Assembly: GCA_016788885.1 (NCBI GenBank)
Contig: JAEURX010000025.1
Location: 90,374-154,373 of the forward strand
DNA from: Nitrospira sp.
GTDB taxonomy: Bacteria; Nitrospirota; Nitrospiria; Nitrospirales; Nitrospiraceae
Length of the DNA stretch: 64,000 nt
Direction: 5' to 3'
The notes beneath the pieces were generated by a model. The model was not told the DNA's origin and made no database searches. It saw nothing but the letters and a program-made list of their open reading frames with translations. The position numbers were made by a program, and so were the translations under genes. Below, one piece after another: positions 54,841 to 63,349 of the stretch. Position 1 is the first letter of the stretch; every line of letters begins with the position of its first letter.

Positions 54841-55265
54841 CGTGGCAAGATCCCCGCGCCATAGCGATAGACTAAATCGCCGCCGAAGTAGCTGGCGACG
54901 AGCAACAACAGCGACCCTCCAAAACCGAGGAGCAGCACTAGCGCGGGACGCTCCTGCATCACCCCCCAAGCCGAAGCCACCCGCAGGCCAAGCAGACCGA
55001 CAAAGACCCAGAAGACCGCAAAGGCCAGTTCTTCATGCGTCTCGATCGCTGGCTTCGGAATCGTGCCACTCTGTTCGACTGCCTCTTCGGCAACATGTCC
55101 CGTGAGCACAGCCACCCCGGCTGCTAGAACCCCGAGCACCAGCAACGACAAACTCGTGTCGCGAAATTGTTGCTCCCGCCATCGGAGCGCCAACAGATCA
55201 AAGAACCAGCTGGCCAACAGCAGCGCAATGGGGAAATGAACGACCATCGGATGAAGGGGATGCAT
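54837..55265 (-). CDS. DUF2231 membrane protein
   Basis: 142-aa integral membrane protein starting MHPLHPMVVHFPIALLLASW, the DUF2231 hallmark with His residues at the start of helix 1. Helix 2 is LLVLGVLAAGVAVLTGH, and a polar stretch (EEAVEQSGTIPKPAIETHEELAF) precedes two more helices. The His pattern (HPxxVHF, TGH, THEE) suggests heme or metal binding in some members. AAGGAGG precedes the ATG. Translationally coupled to the bactofilin-like gene downstream. Confidence 0.85.
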   Translation of the reverse strand: MHPLHPMVVHFPIALLLASWFFDLLALRWREQQFRDTSLSLLVLGVLAAGVAVLTGHVAEEAVEQSGTIPKPAIETHEELAFAVFWVFVGLLGLRVASAWGVMQERPALVLLLGFGGSLLLLVASYFGGDLVYRYGAGILPR

Positions 55266-55588
55266 GCGGCCTCCTTGCTGGAATGCGAGAACACCATCCT
55301 GCCCTACACCGTGGCGGGCGATCCGTCGCCTGCCTCCCATTCCTGGGATGCGGCATGGATGACGCAGCCACAAAACCGGCAGGCAGCACCGCCTGCGCAG
55401 AGAGGTGGTCTGTGATGAGAGTGCAAGGATAGAGCCCTCTCATCACCGCGGCGGCGGCGGGCCAAACCGTGCAGCGTACCGGCTTGGTCGTAAATCGAGT
55501 GCCTGTGGACAGCGCCGCGATGGGGGAGGTCTGCTACAGAGAGGGCCGGTATTCCTGTGGCAGAATGCAACAGACCCAGCCTGAAATA
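55266..55588. promoter_or_regulatory. Upstream region of the DUF2231-bactofilin pair
   Basis: About 320 bp between the glycosyltransferase stop and the DUF2231 start. A minus-strand frame contains CAGGAACRFCGCVIH, but its composition is otherwise shadow-like, so I do not call it. The region should contain the promoter of the DUF2231 gene; no clear boxes or terminator seen. Confidence 0.35.
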
Positions 55589-57304
55589 CTAGGTCTTTGC
55601 ATTCACGCTGAGGAGAAAGAGATGTTTTCGGCCGGGCTGCTGAAACTCCTGGAGTCGCTCGACCACCAACCCGCCCAACCGCTGCAGCGACATCATGTGC
55701 TGCTCTTCGGTAACGATCCGGACCTGCCCATGTGTGCGCACGGCTTCGTGCACCGCCTCAACATTCGACAGCTCCGGCACGACGGTGTCCCGCTTCAGGT
55801 AATACAGGGCATCTTCGTTTTTCGGCCACCCCGGGATATACATGAACAAGGCCGGGCCGGCCCCTCTCGCCAACACCTTGATCTCCTCCGTAGCCTTCCG
55901 TGGCGAAGCCGCCTGATCGATCGCCGGGAATACGTAGTTCACGACCAGCACGACATAGGCCACGGCGAGCAGACCCACGACGTGAAGCGCAAGATGCAGG
56001 CGCGCTTTGACGACCGCGAACAGCAACGTACCGGCCAGACCGACGATCGTGACGATGAACACCGGCGAGACCACCGGCGAGGAGACTAACCAGCGCCGTC
56101 GCAACGGCGCAGCCCCGAAAAACATCCCTGCCGCGAACACCACAGCCAGGATGGCCAGCAGGACTTTCAACAATGGAGGCATCGCACGGGACGACTCGCC
56201 GGACGTAAACATTCGGTGATAGAAATACCCGATCATGAGCCCGATTCCCGGCACGATCGTCACGAGATAGGGCTCGCGCTTGAGTGTGGCCAGACTAAAT
56301 GCCGTGAACAGACTGAGCACCCAGACCAGCAGCAACAATTCGGTCGGATGTGCACGAAGCGGTCGCTGCGCCCAAAGCAACAACACCGCCGACGGGAGCA
56401 AGGCACACCATGGGAAGAAGTCCGCCCACATCATGCCCAGATACCAATACAGCGGATGCCCGTCCTTGGCCACGCCGACAGATCCGGCCAGACCGCTGTT
56501 CCACACAGACCCGATCGCGCTCATGATCCTAAAATGATGCTGATACCCGGGTCCCAGCACCAACGCGTATCCAGCCATCATGGCGATGGCCAGGCCCAAC
56601 CCGGCCCAAAACCACCGGTCCCGCAACATTCGTGCATCACGCTGGATGCAGGCATAGGTGCTCATGACAAGCAGGGGCAGAAAAAACCCGTGCATCTCTT
56701 TCAACATCGCCCCGAGCGCCATACTGCAAAATGCCAGGAGATACCATCGTGAACTGCGGCCCAGGATCTGCACCTGAACCCAGGCGAACAGGGCCAGCGT
56801 GACGAGGAACGTCAAGGTGGAATCAAACAGCACACGTCGTCCATACCAAAGAAACACATGGCTGGTGGCCACGACGAGCGCCGCCCAGAATCCTGCCGTC
56901 GAGGACAACAATCTCGTCCCCAAGACATAAACGAGCACCACCGTGCCGATCGCCGCAAGCGAGCCCGGAATCCGCAACGCGATTTCCTGGTCGCCCCACA
57001 GCGACGTCGCCCAGTGAAGCAGCCAGAAAAACAGCGGCGGCTTGTTGAAATACGGTTCACCGTGATACGTGAGATCGAAGAACTCGTTCCGCCGCCCCAT
57101 TTCTCCGGCAATGCCGGCGTAGAGTCCTTCGCTGCCTTCCAATAACGAGAGGTGCAGATTGGCGAAATATCCCCATCCACAGATCAGCACCAGGAGCACC
57201 ATCTCCACATACCGGCGGGCTTCCGCCTCCCACCGGAGCGGCACCTTCGATTCCTGCCCGCCGATCACACCGTCAACCGAGACCCGTTCACCGCTTCGCC
57301 ACAT
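55589..57304 (-). CDS. ArnT/GT39-like membrane glycosyltransferase
   Basis: 571-aa polytopic membrane enzyme that uses lipid-linked sugar. The first periplasmic loop has GSEGLYAGIAGEM and YHGEPYFNKPPLFFWL near residue 80, the ArnT/PMT pattern in which the acidic residue and the KPPL segment lie near the active site. About eleven helices follow, then a soluble tail (ALFMYIPGWPKNEDALYYLKR, QVRIVTEEQHMM). ATG 57304 is chosen with GGAG at good spacing; an ATG five codons earlier is possible. The acceptor is unknown: lipid A-like, protein or polymer. Confidence 0.87.
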   Translation of the reverse strand: MWRSGERVSVDGVIGGQESKVPLRWEAEARRYVEMVLLVLICGWGYFANLHLSLLEGSEGLYAGIAGEMGRRNEFFDLTYHGEPYFNKPPLFFWLLHWATSLWGDQEIALRIPGSLAAIGTVVLVYVLGTRLLSSTAGFWAALVVATSHVFLWYGRRVLFDSTLTFLVTLALFAWVQVQILGRSSRWYLLAFCSMALGAMLKEMHGFFLPLLVMSTYACIQRDARMLRDRWFWAGLGLAIAMMAGYALVLGPGYQHHFRIMSAIGSVWNSGLAGSVGVAKDGHPLYWYLGMMWADFFPWCALLPSAVLLLWAQRPLRAHPTELLLLVWVLSLFTAFSLATLKREPYLVTIVPGIGLMIGYFYHRMFTSGESSRAMPPLLKVLLAILAVVFAAGMFFGAAPLRRRWLVSSPVVSPVFIVTIVGLAGTLLFAVVKARLHLALHVVGLLAVAYVVLVVNYVFPAIDQAASPRKATEEIKVLARGAGPALFMYIPGWPKNEDALYYLKRDTVVPELSNVEAVHEAVRTHGQVRIVTEEQHMMSLQRLGGLVVERLQEFQQPGRKHLFLLSVNAKT

Positions 57305-57489
57305 AGAGAGACACTCCATACATCATCCTGACGACAAGCGGCACGATGTGCCGCGAGGGGCCCCAGTATAATTTCCCGCTCAGCCGTTGAGAAGTCTTTT
57401 TCCCATCTCGCTCGGCACGTAGGAGTTGAGGAAGGTGGTCGTCGGACTGGAGACGGCGAATGCAAGAACGGGCGTGGAGCTGTGACGGA

Positions 57490-60400
57490 TCAGCCGGGCT
57501 GATTGCCTACGGTGGAACGAGGCACTTCGTCCGTGCCTTCCTGCGGCAGAGAGCGGACAGGCTGTGGCTGACGAGTCCCGATCCAGAGGTAGTAGAGCAG
57601 CGGGATCACCACCAACGTAAGAATCGTCGAGGCACCGACACCGAACAGCAGTGAGACGGCCAGACCCTGAAAAATCGGGTCCAGAATAATGACAAAGGCA
57701 CCCACCATCAACGCCGCGGCGGTCAAGAGAATCGGGCGGGTCCGGATGGCGCCCGCGCGAATCACCGCCTCCAACAACGGCACGCCTTCCGCCTCCTGAT
57801 GCTGAATGAAATCGACCAATAAAATTGAATTCCGCACGATGATGCCGGCCAGGGCGATGAACCCGATCATCGACGTGGCCGTAAAATACGACCCGGTCAG
57901 CCAATGCCCGGGCAGAATCCCGATCAACGTCAGCGGAATGGGCGCCATGATGACCATCGGCGTCAGGAAGGACTGAAACTGTGCCACGATCAACAAATAG
58001 ATCAGCAACAACGCCACAGCAAAGGCGATGCCCATGTCCCGAAAGGTTTCATAGGTAATCTGCCATTCCCCGTCCCACTTCATCGCGAACCGCTGTTCCG
58101 ACCAGGGCTGCACGGCATAGTGCTGCGCGAGCTCATAGCCTTCCGGCAGGGTATAGTGTTCGAGTTTCTTGCCAATCCCGGTCACGCCGTAGACCGGACT
58201 CTCCCCCTTGTCCGGCCCCACGCCCCCGACATCCGCGATCACATAGACCACCGGCTTTTGATTCTTATGATAGATCGCCTTGTCCCGCACGGTCTGTTCC
58301 ACCCGTATGAGTTCGGAGAGCGGAACCATGTGCCCGGCGGCCGTCCGCAATGCGAGGACCCCTAGATTCTCTAGCCCGGTGCGTTCGATGATCGGCAGAC
58401 GGAGCCGCACCTGCACCGGCTGCTTTTCCTTCGGAATGTGCACCAACCCCACATCCTCACCCTCCAAGGCGAGTCGGAGAGTCCGGACGATTTCCTCCGA
58501 CGGAATACCGGCAAGCGCCGCCTTTGCGCGATCGACGGTGAACACATACTTGACCTGATCGGCCTCCAGGTAATCGTCGACATCGACCACGCCGGCCGTC
58601 GTCTCGAACATCTGCCTCACCTCGCGAGCGATCTCACTCTGCCGATCATAGTCGGGACCGTAAATCTCGGCCACAAGCACGGACTGCACCGGCGGGCCCG
58701 GAGGCACCTCCACCACTTTCACGTTCGCCCCATATTGCCGCCCGATCTCCTGCACGGGAGGGCGGATCCGTTGCGCAATGTCATGGCTCTGTGTGGTGCG
58801 CTCCTGCTTCGCCACGAGGTTGATCTGAATATCCGCCTCATGCGGCTGATCCCGCAGGTAATAATGCCGCACCAGCCCGTTGAAATTGAAGGGTGAGGCG
58901 GTGCCGACATAGGCCTGATAATCGCGCAGCTCCGGAATCGTACGCACGTACTGAGTCAGGGCCTTGGTCACCCGTGCCGTTTCCTCCAACGTCGTGCCTT
59001 CAGGCATGTCGATCACCAGCTGCAATTCGCTTTTGTTATCGAACGGCAACATCTTCACGACCACGGCGCGGGTATAAAACAGCGCCATCGATCCGACCAG
59101 CAACAGCGCAATGATCGCGAGCACCAGATACGCGATCGCCGGGTGAGACAACACCGGTGCGAGCAACCGCTGGTAGAGCCGATGGCTGAGACCGCCTTCC
59201 TGCGACTCGTGATCGACCCCGGCCATCTGCACGCCGGGCCGATAACAGGTCTGGCAAAACCAGGGAATGACAATGAACGCGACGAGCAGGGACACAAACA
59301 TGGCGATCGACGCATTCACGGGGATCGGTCGCATATACGGCCCCATCAGACCGGAGACAAAGGCCATGGGCAGGAGGGCCGCAATAACTGTCAGCGTGGC
59401 AAGAATCGTCGGATTCCCGACTTCATCGACTGCGAACAACGACGCTTCACGATGCGGCCGCCGACGGAGCGTCAGATGCCGATAGGTATTCTCCACCACC
59501 ACGATCGCGTCGTCCACCAGAATGCCGATGGAAAAGATCAGCGCAAACAGCGTGACCCGGTTGATGCTGTACCCGATCAGCATCGAGATGAAGAGCGTCA
59601 GCGCAAGCGTCAATGGGATCGCAATCGACACCACGAAAGCGGGACGAAGGCCCAGCGTCAGTCCCAGGAAGACCACGACGGCGACAACGGCGATCAACAG
59701 ATGCCACAGCAACTCATTGGCCTTCTCATCGGCGGTCTCCCCATAATCGCGCGTCACCGTAACCCGCACATCCGCTGGGATCAGGTGCCCCTTCATCTCC
59801 TCGACCTTGCGAATAACGCCTTCGGCAACCGTCACGGCATTCGTCCCAGCCTGTTTGGCGATCGCCACCGTCACGGCCGGCACTTCTTCCGAGGACGAGG
59901 AGCTGCCTTTCGGGCCTTCGCCAAACCACACATACCGACTCGTTTCACTGGGACCATCAATGACCTCGGCCACCTGGCGAAGATAGACCGGCCGTTGCTC
60001 ATTCACGCCGACGACCACCCCATCGAGATCCTCCTTCGACCGGATAAAGCGTCCGGTCTCCACGAGAAAGCTTTCGTTTCGGCTTTCGAAACGGCCCGTA
60101 GGGAGGGCCAGATTTTCGCCCTGAATCACGCCGGCCACCCGTAACGGCGTCAACCCGTAGGCCTTGAGACGTGACGGATCGATCTGTACACGCAACTCAC
60201 GGCCGCGACCGCCGACCACGAACCCGCCGGCCGTCCCGCCGACCCGTTTCGCGTCTTCCAGCACCTGATCGCCCAACTGCCGGAGTTGGTAATCCGTATA
60301 GCGTTCGCTCGACAGCGTGAGCGTCACGATGGGCACATCGTTCACGTCACGCGGCTTGACCTGAAACGGCGCAGCACCAGACGGAAACAGGTCCTGGTTG

Positions 60401-60783
60401 GACATTAACTTGTCGTAGAGATCCACCAGGCTCTGTTCCATCGGCTGGCCGACGTAGAAGCGCACAATGATGAGTGCTCCACCGGGACGCGAAATCGAAT
60501 AGAGGTATTCGACGGTCTTGATCTCCGACAGCTTGCGCTCGATGGGCTTGGTGAGCTGTTCCTCGACAATCTTCGCGGAAGCGCCGGGGAACGGCAACCA
60601 CACATCGGCCATCGGGACCACGATTTGCGGCTCTTCCTCGCGCGGCGTCAGGAGCACGGCGAACAGACCGAGAAGAAGACTGGCGATGATGATCAGCGGC
60701 GTCAGTTTGCTCCCGACAAAAAGTCCGGCGAGACGACCGCTCACACCGAGAGGAGCTGGTGACTGTGAGGAAGGTGAGGGCAT
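57490..60783 (-). CDS. RND efflux transporter, inner-membrane subunit
   Basis: 1097-aa proton-driven pump of the AcrB/CusA superfamily. Helix 1 (LTPLIIIASLLLGLFAVLL) is followed by the porter domain (VWLPFPGASAKIVEEQLTKPIERKL). The proton-relay Asp pair is in FSIGILVDDAIVVVENTYRHL near residue 415, and the second half has MIGFIALAGIIVRNSILLVDFI near 1000. REEEPQIVVPMADV is typical of HAE1-like or heavy-metal pumps without a firm substrate call. The adaptor gene lies 34 bp upstream; no outer-membrane factor follows. Confidence 0.93.
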   Translation of the reverse strand: MPSPSSQSPAPLGVSGRLAGLFVGSKLTPLIIIASLLLGLFAVLLTPREEEPQIVVPMADVWLPFPGASAKIVEEQLTKPIERKLSEIKTVEYLYSISRPGGALIIVRFYVGQPMEQSLVDLYDKLMSNQDLFPSGAAPFQVKPRDVNDVPIVTLTLSSERYTDYQLRQLGDQVLEDAKRVGGTAGGFVVGGRGRELRVQIDPSRLKAYGLTPLRVAGVIQGENLALPTGRFESRNESFLVETGRFIRSKEDLDGVVVGVNEQRPVYLRQVAEVIDGPSETSRYVWFGEGPKGSSSSSEEVPAVTVAIAKQAGTNAVTVAEGVIRKVEEMKGHLIPADVRVTVTRDYGETADEKANELLWHLLIAVVAVVVFLGLTLGLRPAFVVSIAIPLTLALTLFISMLIGYSINRVTLFALIFSIGILVDDAIVVVENTYRHLTLRRRPHREASLFAVDEVGNPTILATLTVIAALLPMAFVSGLMGPYMRPIPVNASIAMFVSLLVAFIVIPWFCQTCYRPGVQMAGVDHESQEGGLSHRLYQRLLAPVLSHPAIAYLVLAIIALLLVGSMALFYTRAVVVKMLPFDNKSELQLVIDMPEGTTLEETARVTKALTQYVRTIPELRDYQAYVGTASPFNFNGLVRHYYLRDQPHEADIQINLVAKQERTTQSHDIAQRIRPPVQEIGRQYGANVKVVEVPPGPPVQSVLVAEIYGPDYDRQSEIAREVRQMFETTAGVVDVDDYLEADQVKYVFTVDRAKAALAGIPSEEIVRTLRLALEGEDVGLVHIPKEKQPVQVRLRLPIIERTGLENLGVLALRTAAGHMVPLSELIRVEQTVRDKAIYHKNQKPVVYVIADVGGVGPDKGESPVYGVTGIGKKLEHYTLPEGYELAQHYAVQPWSEQRFAMKWDGEWQITYETFRDMGIAFAVALLLIYLLIVAQFQSFLTPMVIMAPIPLTLIGILPGHWLTGSYFTATSMIGFIALAGIIVRNSILLVDFIQHQEAEGVPLLEAVIRAGAIRTRPILLTAAALMVGAFVIILDPIFQGLAVSLLFGVGASTILTLVVIPLLYYLWIGTRQPQPVRSLPQEGTDEVPRSTVGNQPG

Positions 60784-60817
60784 AGAGCGTATCGCGATTG
60801 GCTATGCGTTGGACGCG

Positions 60818-61903
60818 TCACGATCCCTGAGGGGACGGGACCGTCGTCATGTCTTGCACCAGTAGACCGTCGCGCCCCTTGGAGGCGTCCGCCACGACTC
60901 GCTCTCCCGCATCCACCCCGGAGAGGACTTCGACGCCCTGCTCCAGCGTGCGGCCGATCTTGACCCAGCGAAGACGTGCCACGTGATCGCTGCCGACGAC
61001 GAACAGGCTGGCGAGTTCGCCCCGTTCGATGAATGACGACCTCGGCAGGAGCAACGTCGTACTCACACCTTTTTCAAGCCGCAGTCGCCCGAACATGCCG
61101 GACTTGAGCCCGGCGGTCGTCGGCAGCTCTACCTTCATCGTGAAGGTGTGGGTTTGCGGATCACCAGCAGGCAGGATCTGCGACACGGTGCCCTTCAGCG
61201 GGCTCGTCCCCAACGCGTCGATGACGACCGGTACCGATGATCCGACCGACACCACCCGCACATCACTTTCAGCCACCGTCGCTTCCAATCGTAGCTGCGC
61301 GGGATCTTCCATTCTCAGGAGTGGTTGCCCGGGGGACGCCAGCTCTCCCCGCTCCACCTTCTTCTCCGTAATCACCCCGTCGAAGGGCGCCTTCACGATG
61401 GTATAACTCAACTGCGCCAGCACGGCGTTGCGCCCCGCCTCGGCCACCCTATACGTACGCGTGGCATTTTCCAATTCCTGCTTGGACACCGCATCTTTGT
61501 GATACAGATCTTCCATCCGGTCACGTTGCGCCCGCGCATTATCGAGCTCCGCCGTCATCCGCGATAACTCGGCCTGCAGATCTCGATTATCCAACACGAT
61601 CAGGGTGTCGCCCCTGCGCACCACCGTACCTTCACGAACCAAAAGATGGTCAATCATGCCCTGAATACGACTGGCCAACGTCGCTTGGTAGACCGGCGTG
61701 ACCTGACCGGTGACCTCCACACTAACCGGCACCTGACTCGTCTTCACTTCGATGATCGCCACGTGAAGCGGCTGCTGCGGAGCGGCTGCCGACGGCCGTT
61801 CTCCGGATTTCGTCGGCTCCTGCGATGGTCCGCATCCCGCCGCGATCAGTACCCCCAGGGCGATCACCCCTGCCAGCACTCGTCCATTGCTATTCTCTGA
61901 CAC
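60818..61903 (-). CDS. RND periplasmic adaptor (membrane fusion protein), lipoprotein
   Basis: 361-aa adaptor with a lipobox (GVLIAAGCGPSQ, Cys near residue 24). Barrel-sandwich/lipoyl halves: ASRIQGMIDHLLVREGTVVRRGDTLIVLDNRDL near 90 and IVKAPFDGVITEKKVERGELASPGQPLL near 165, separated by a coiled coil (LQAELSRMTAELDNARAQRDRM). The beta-barrel and MP domains follow (GTVSQILPAGDPQTHTFTMKVELP, ERGELASLFVVG). GTG start behind GGAGG. It overlaps the upstream DUF2892 gene by 14 bp and precedes the pump gene by 34 bp. Confidence 0.92.
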   Translation of the reverse strand: MSENSNGRVLAGVIALGVLIAAGCGPSQEPTKSGERPSAAAPQQPLHVAIIEVKTSQVPVSVEVTGQVTPVYQATLASRIQGMIDHLLVREGTVVRRGDTLIVLDNRDLQAELSRMTAELDNARAQRDRMEDLYHKDAVSKQELENATRTYRVAEAGRNAVLAQLSYTIVKAPFDGVITEKKVERGELASPGQPLLRMEDPAQLRLEATVAESDVRVVSVGSSVPVVIDALGTSPLKGTVSQILPAGDPQTHTFTMKVELPTTAGLKSGMFGRLRLEKGVSTTLLLPRSSFIERGELASLFVVGSDHVARLRWVKIGRTLEQGVEVLSGVDAGERVVADASKGRDGLLVQDMTTVPSPQGS

Positions 61904-62078
61904 CGAGCCTCCGCAAAAGAGCCATCATGGGACACCAGCCCGTCACGGCGGACTGGATGAGATTCGCCGCGACAAACGCGGCGACATAATTATAGTAGGG
62001 ATGGACCGTAGCGCCCAGCACCAACGCCAGCAGCACGAAACATCCCGCGATCAACCGTAACCATTCATTGACCGTCAT
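61890..62078 (-). CDS. DUF2892 inner-membrane protein
   Basis: 62-aa two-helix protein (WLRLIAGCFVLLALVLGATV and YYNYVAAFVAANLIQSAVTGW) with the C-terminal CPMMALLRRLG typical of DUF2892/YgaP tails, including its single Cys. AAGGAGG precedes the ATG. The stop lies inside the adaptor gene (14-bp overlap), so it is translated with the RND pump. It may modify pump expression or sulfur/metal handling; both are guesses. Confidence 0.87.
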   Translation of the reverse strand: MTVNEWLRLIAGCFVLLALVLGATVHPYYNYVAAFVAANLIQSAVTGWCPMMALLRRLGVRE

Positions 62079-62187
62079 CGTTGCTCACCTCCTTCCCTCA
62101 CCCCATAAGAGAAGCACGGGGGAGAAAGGATTCGGCTCGACCGCAGATCCCTTGAGAGATCAAGGACTTCCCCCTGGTCTGCTAGGG

Positions 62188-63213
62188 TCAAAACCGATAT
62201 TGCGCGCCGATGGACAGGATGCTGTCTTGATAGTCACGCAACACGTTCGTCGACGTCCGTTTGCCGTACTGATAGGCCAGCATGACCGTCGCGGCGGCGG
62301 ACAGGTGATATCGCAGTTCCGCAATCCCCTGGTGCGTGGCATCAAAGCGGTCCACATGGGTATCGCCGACGAGGCCGCTGGTAAATGTTTTTCGGCGATT
62401 CACGTACGTCACGCCGAGATCCCATTCCCGATTGAACCGAAACTCTGCCCCGGCCGACACCATATGCAAATAATAGGACACGTCGTCGGTAAACTGCGGC
62501 TGGGCATGGCCCTCGGCGAGCCCTCGTTCATACAGATAGGTCACCATCAGCGTGAGCCACCCAGTGGCGCGATAGTCGAAGCGCGGGCCGATCGTCCAGA
62601 AGTTCGTATCGCGCTCCGCGAATGAGTCGTTGTACCGACGCAGCCCATAGCGGATGATGACCGTGCCGGTCAGGGCCTCCGTCAATCGACGTTCGACTTC
62701 GGCACGCCAATGGTGAGAACTGACCCGTTCTTCCTGAATCGAACGGGTACCGGTTCGCCGTTCGAAGTTCGGCCCCAGGAACAGGTTGGGCACATACCGA
62801 TACCGCAGCAGGATCGACGTCTCCCGGTCGAGCGAAAACCGGTCCTGGATGCGGTAGTCGGCATGGTTGAAAACGGGATTATTGGTAAAGATCGCCCCCT
62901 GGGCTTTCACCGAGAGTTCGTTTTTTCCCTGCGCCAGCGGCGTCGAGTGAATCACCTCCAACGCCGGTTCCCAAATCACATCCTGCGGCTTCTCAGTCGA
63001 CACCACCGTCGGCTGCGAGGGATCTTCCGTCAAACGGAGTCGCCTCGCGGAGGAAAACTGAAATGCGTCGGTCGTGTAACTGGTCCGCTGCTCGGCCACC
63101 GCCGACCACTCGGCCCACGCCGGTCTCTCCGGCCCACACAGCAGACTCCCCCCCGCCATCCACAGACCGATACGTAGGCCGACGGAGAAAAGCGAGTATC
63201 GGTATCGCCTCAT
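62188..63213 (-). CDS. Outer-membrane beta-barrel protein
   Basis: 341-aa exported protein: signal peptide RYSLFSVGLRIGLWMAGGSLLC, then alternating amphipathic strands with aromatic belts (QGAIFTNNPVFNHADYRIQDRF, SILLRYRYVPNLFLGPNFERR, WLTLMVTYLYERGL, WDLGVTYVNRRKTF, TVMLAYQYGKRT). It ends SIGAQYRF, with the terminal Phe needed for BAM insertion. About 14-16 strands are expected. ATG 63213 or a GTG six codons upstream. Upstream of the RND operon on the same strand, but it lacks the TolC helical hairpin, so it is not an efflux duct. Substrate unknown. Confidence 0.8.
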   Translation of the reverse strand: MRRYRYSLFSVGLRIGLWMAGGSLLCGPERPAWAEWSAVAEQRTSYTTDAFQFSSARRLRLTEDPSQPTVVSTEKPQDVIWEPALEVIHSTPLAQGKNELSVKAQGAIFTNNPVFNHADYRIQDRFSLDRETSILLRYRYVPNLFLGPNFERRTGTRSIQEERVSSHHWRAEVERRLTEALTGTVIIRYGLRRYNDSFAERDTNFWTIGPRFDYRATGWLTLMVTYLYERGLAEGHAQPQFTDDVSYYLHMVSAGAEFRFNREWDLGVTYVNRRKTFTSGLVGDTHVDRFDATHQGIAELRYHLSAAATVMLAYQYGKRTSTNVLRDYQDSILSIGAQYRF

Positions 63214-63349
63214 CGAGGCTATGTGATCCACAGAAGTATCCAGGGGAGATCACCGGTCCGCCACACGTGCCCGCATGGGCAGGGCTGGTTCATGCCGGCA
63301 AGGGGACGCGCGTCGACGCTCGACACTTCGCCACTGACATCAACCACGG

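Noticed and set aside
59143..60144. 333-codon plus-strand frame opposite the RND pump
   Set aside because: Rich in His, Arg, Gln and Asp without domain; the RND frame has clear motifs on the other strand. Shadow.
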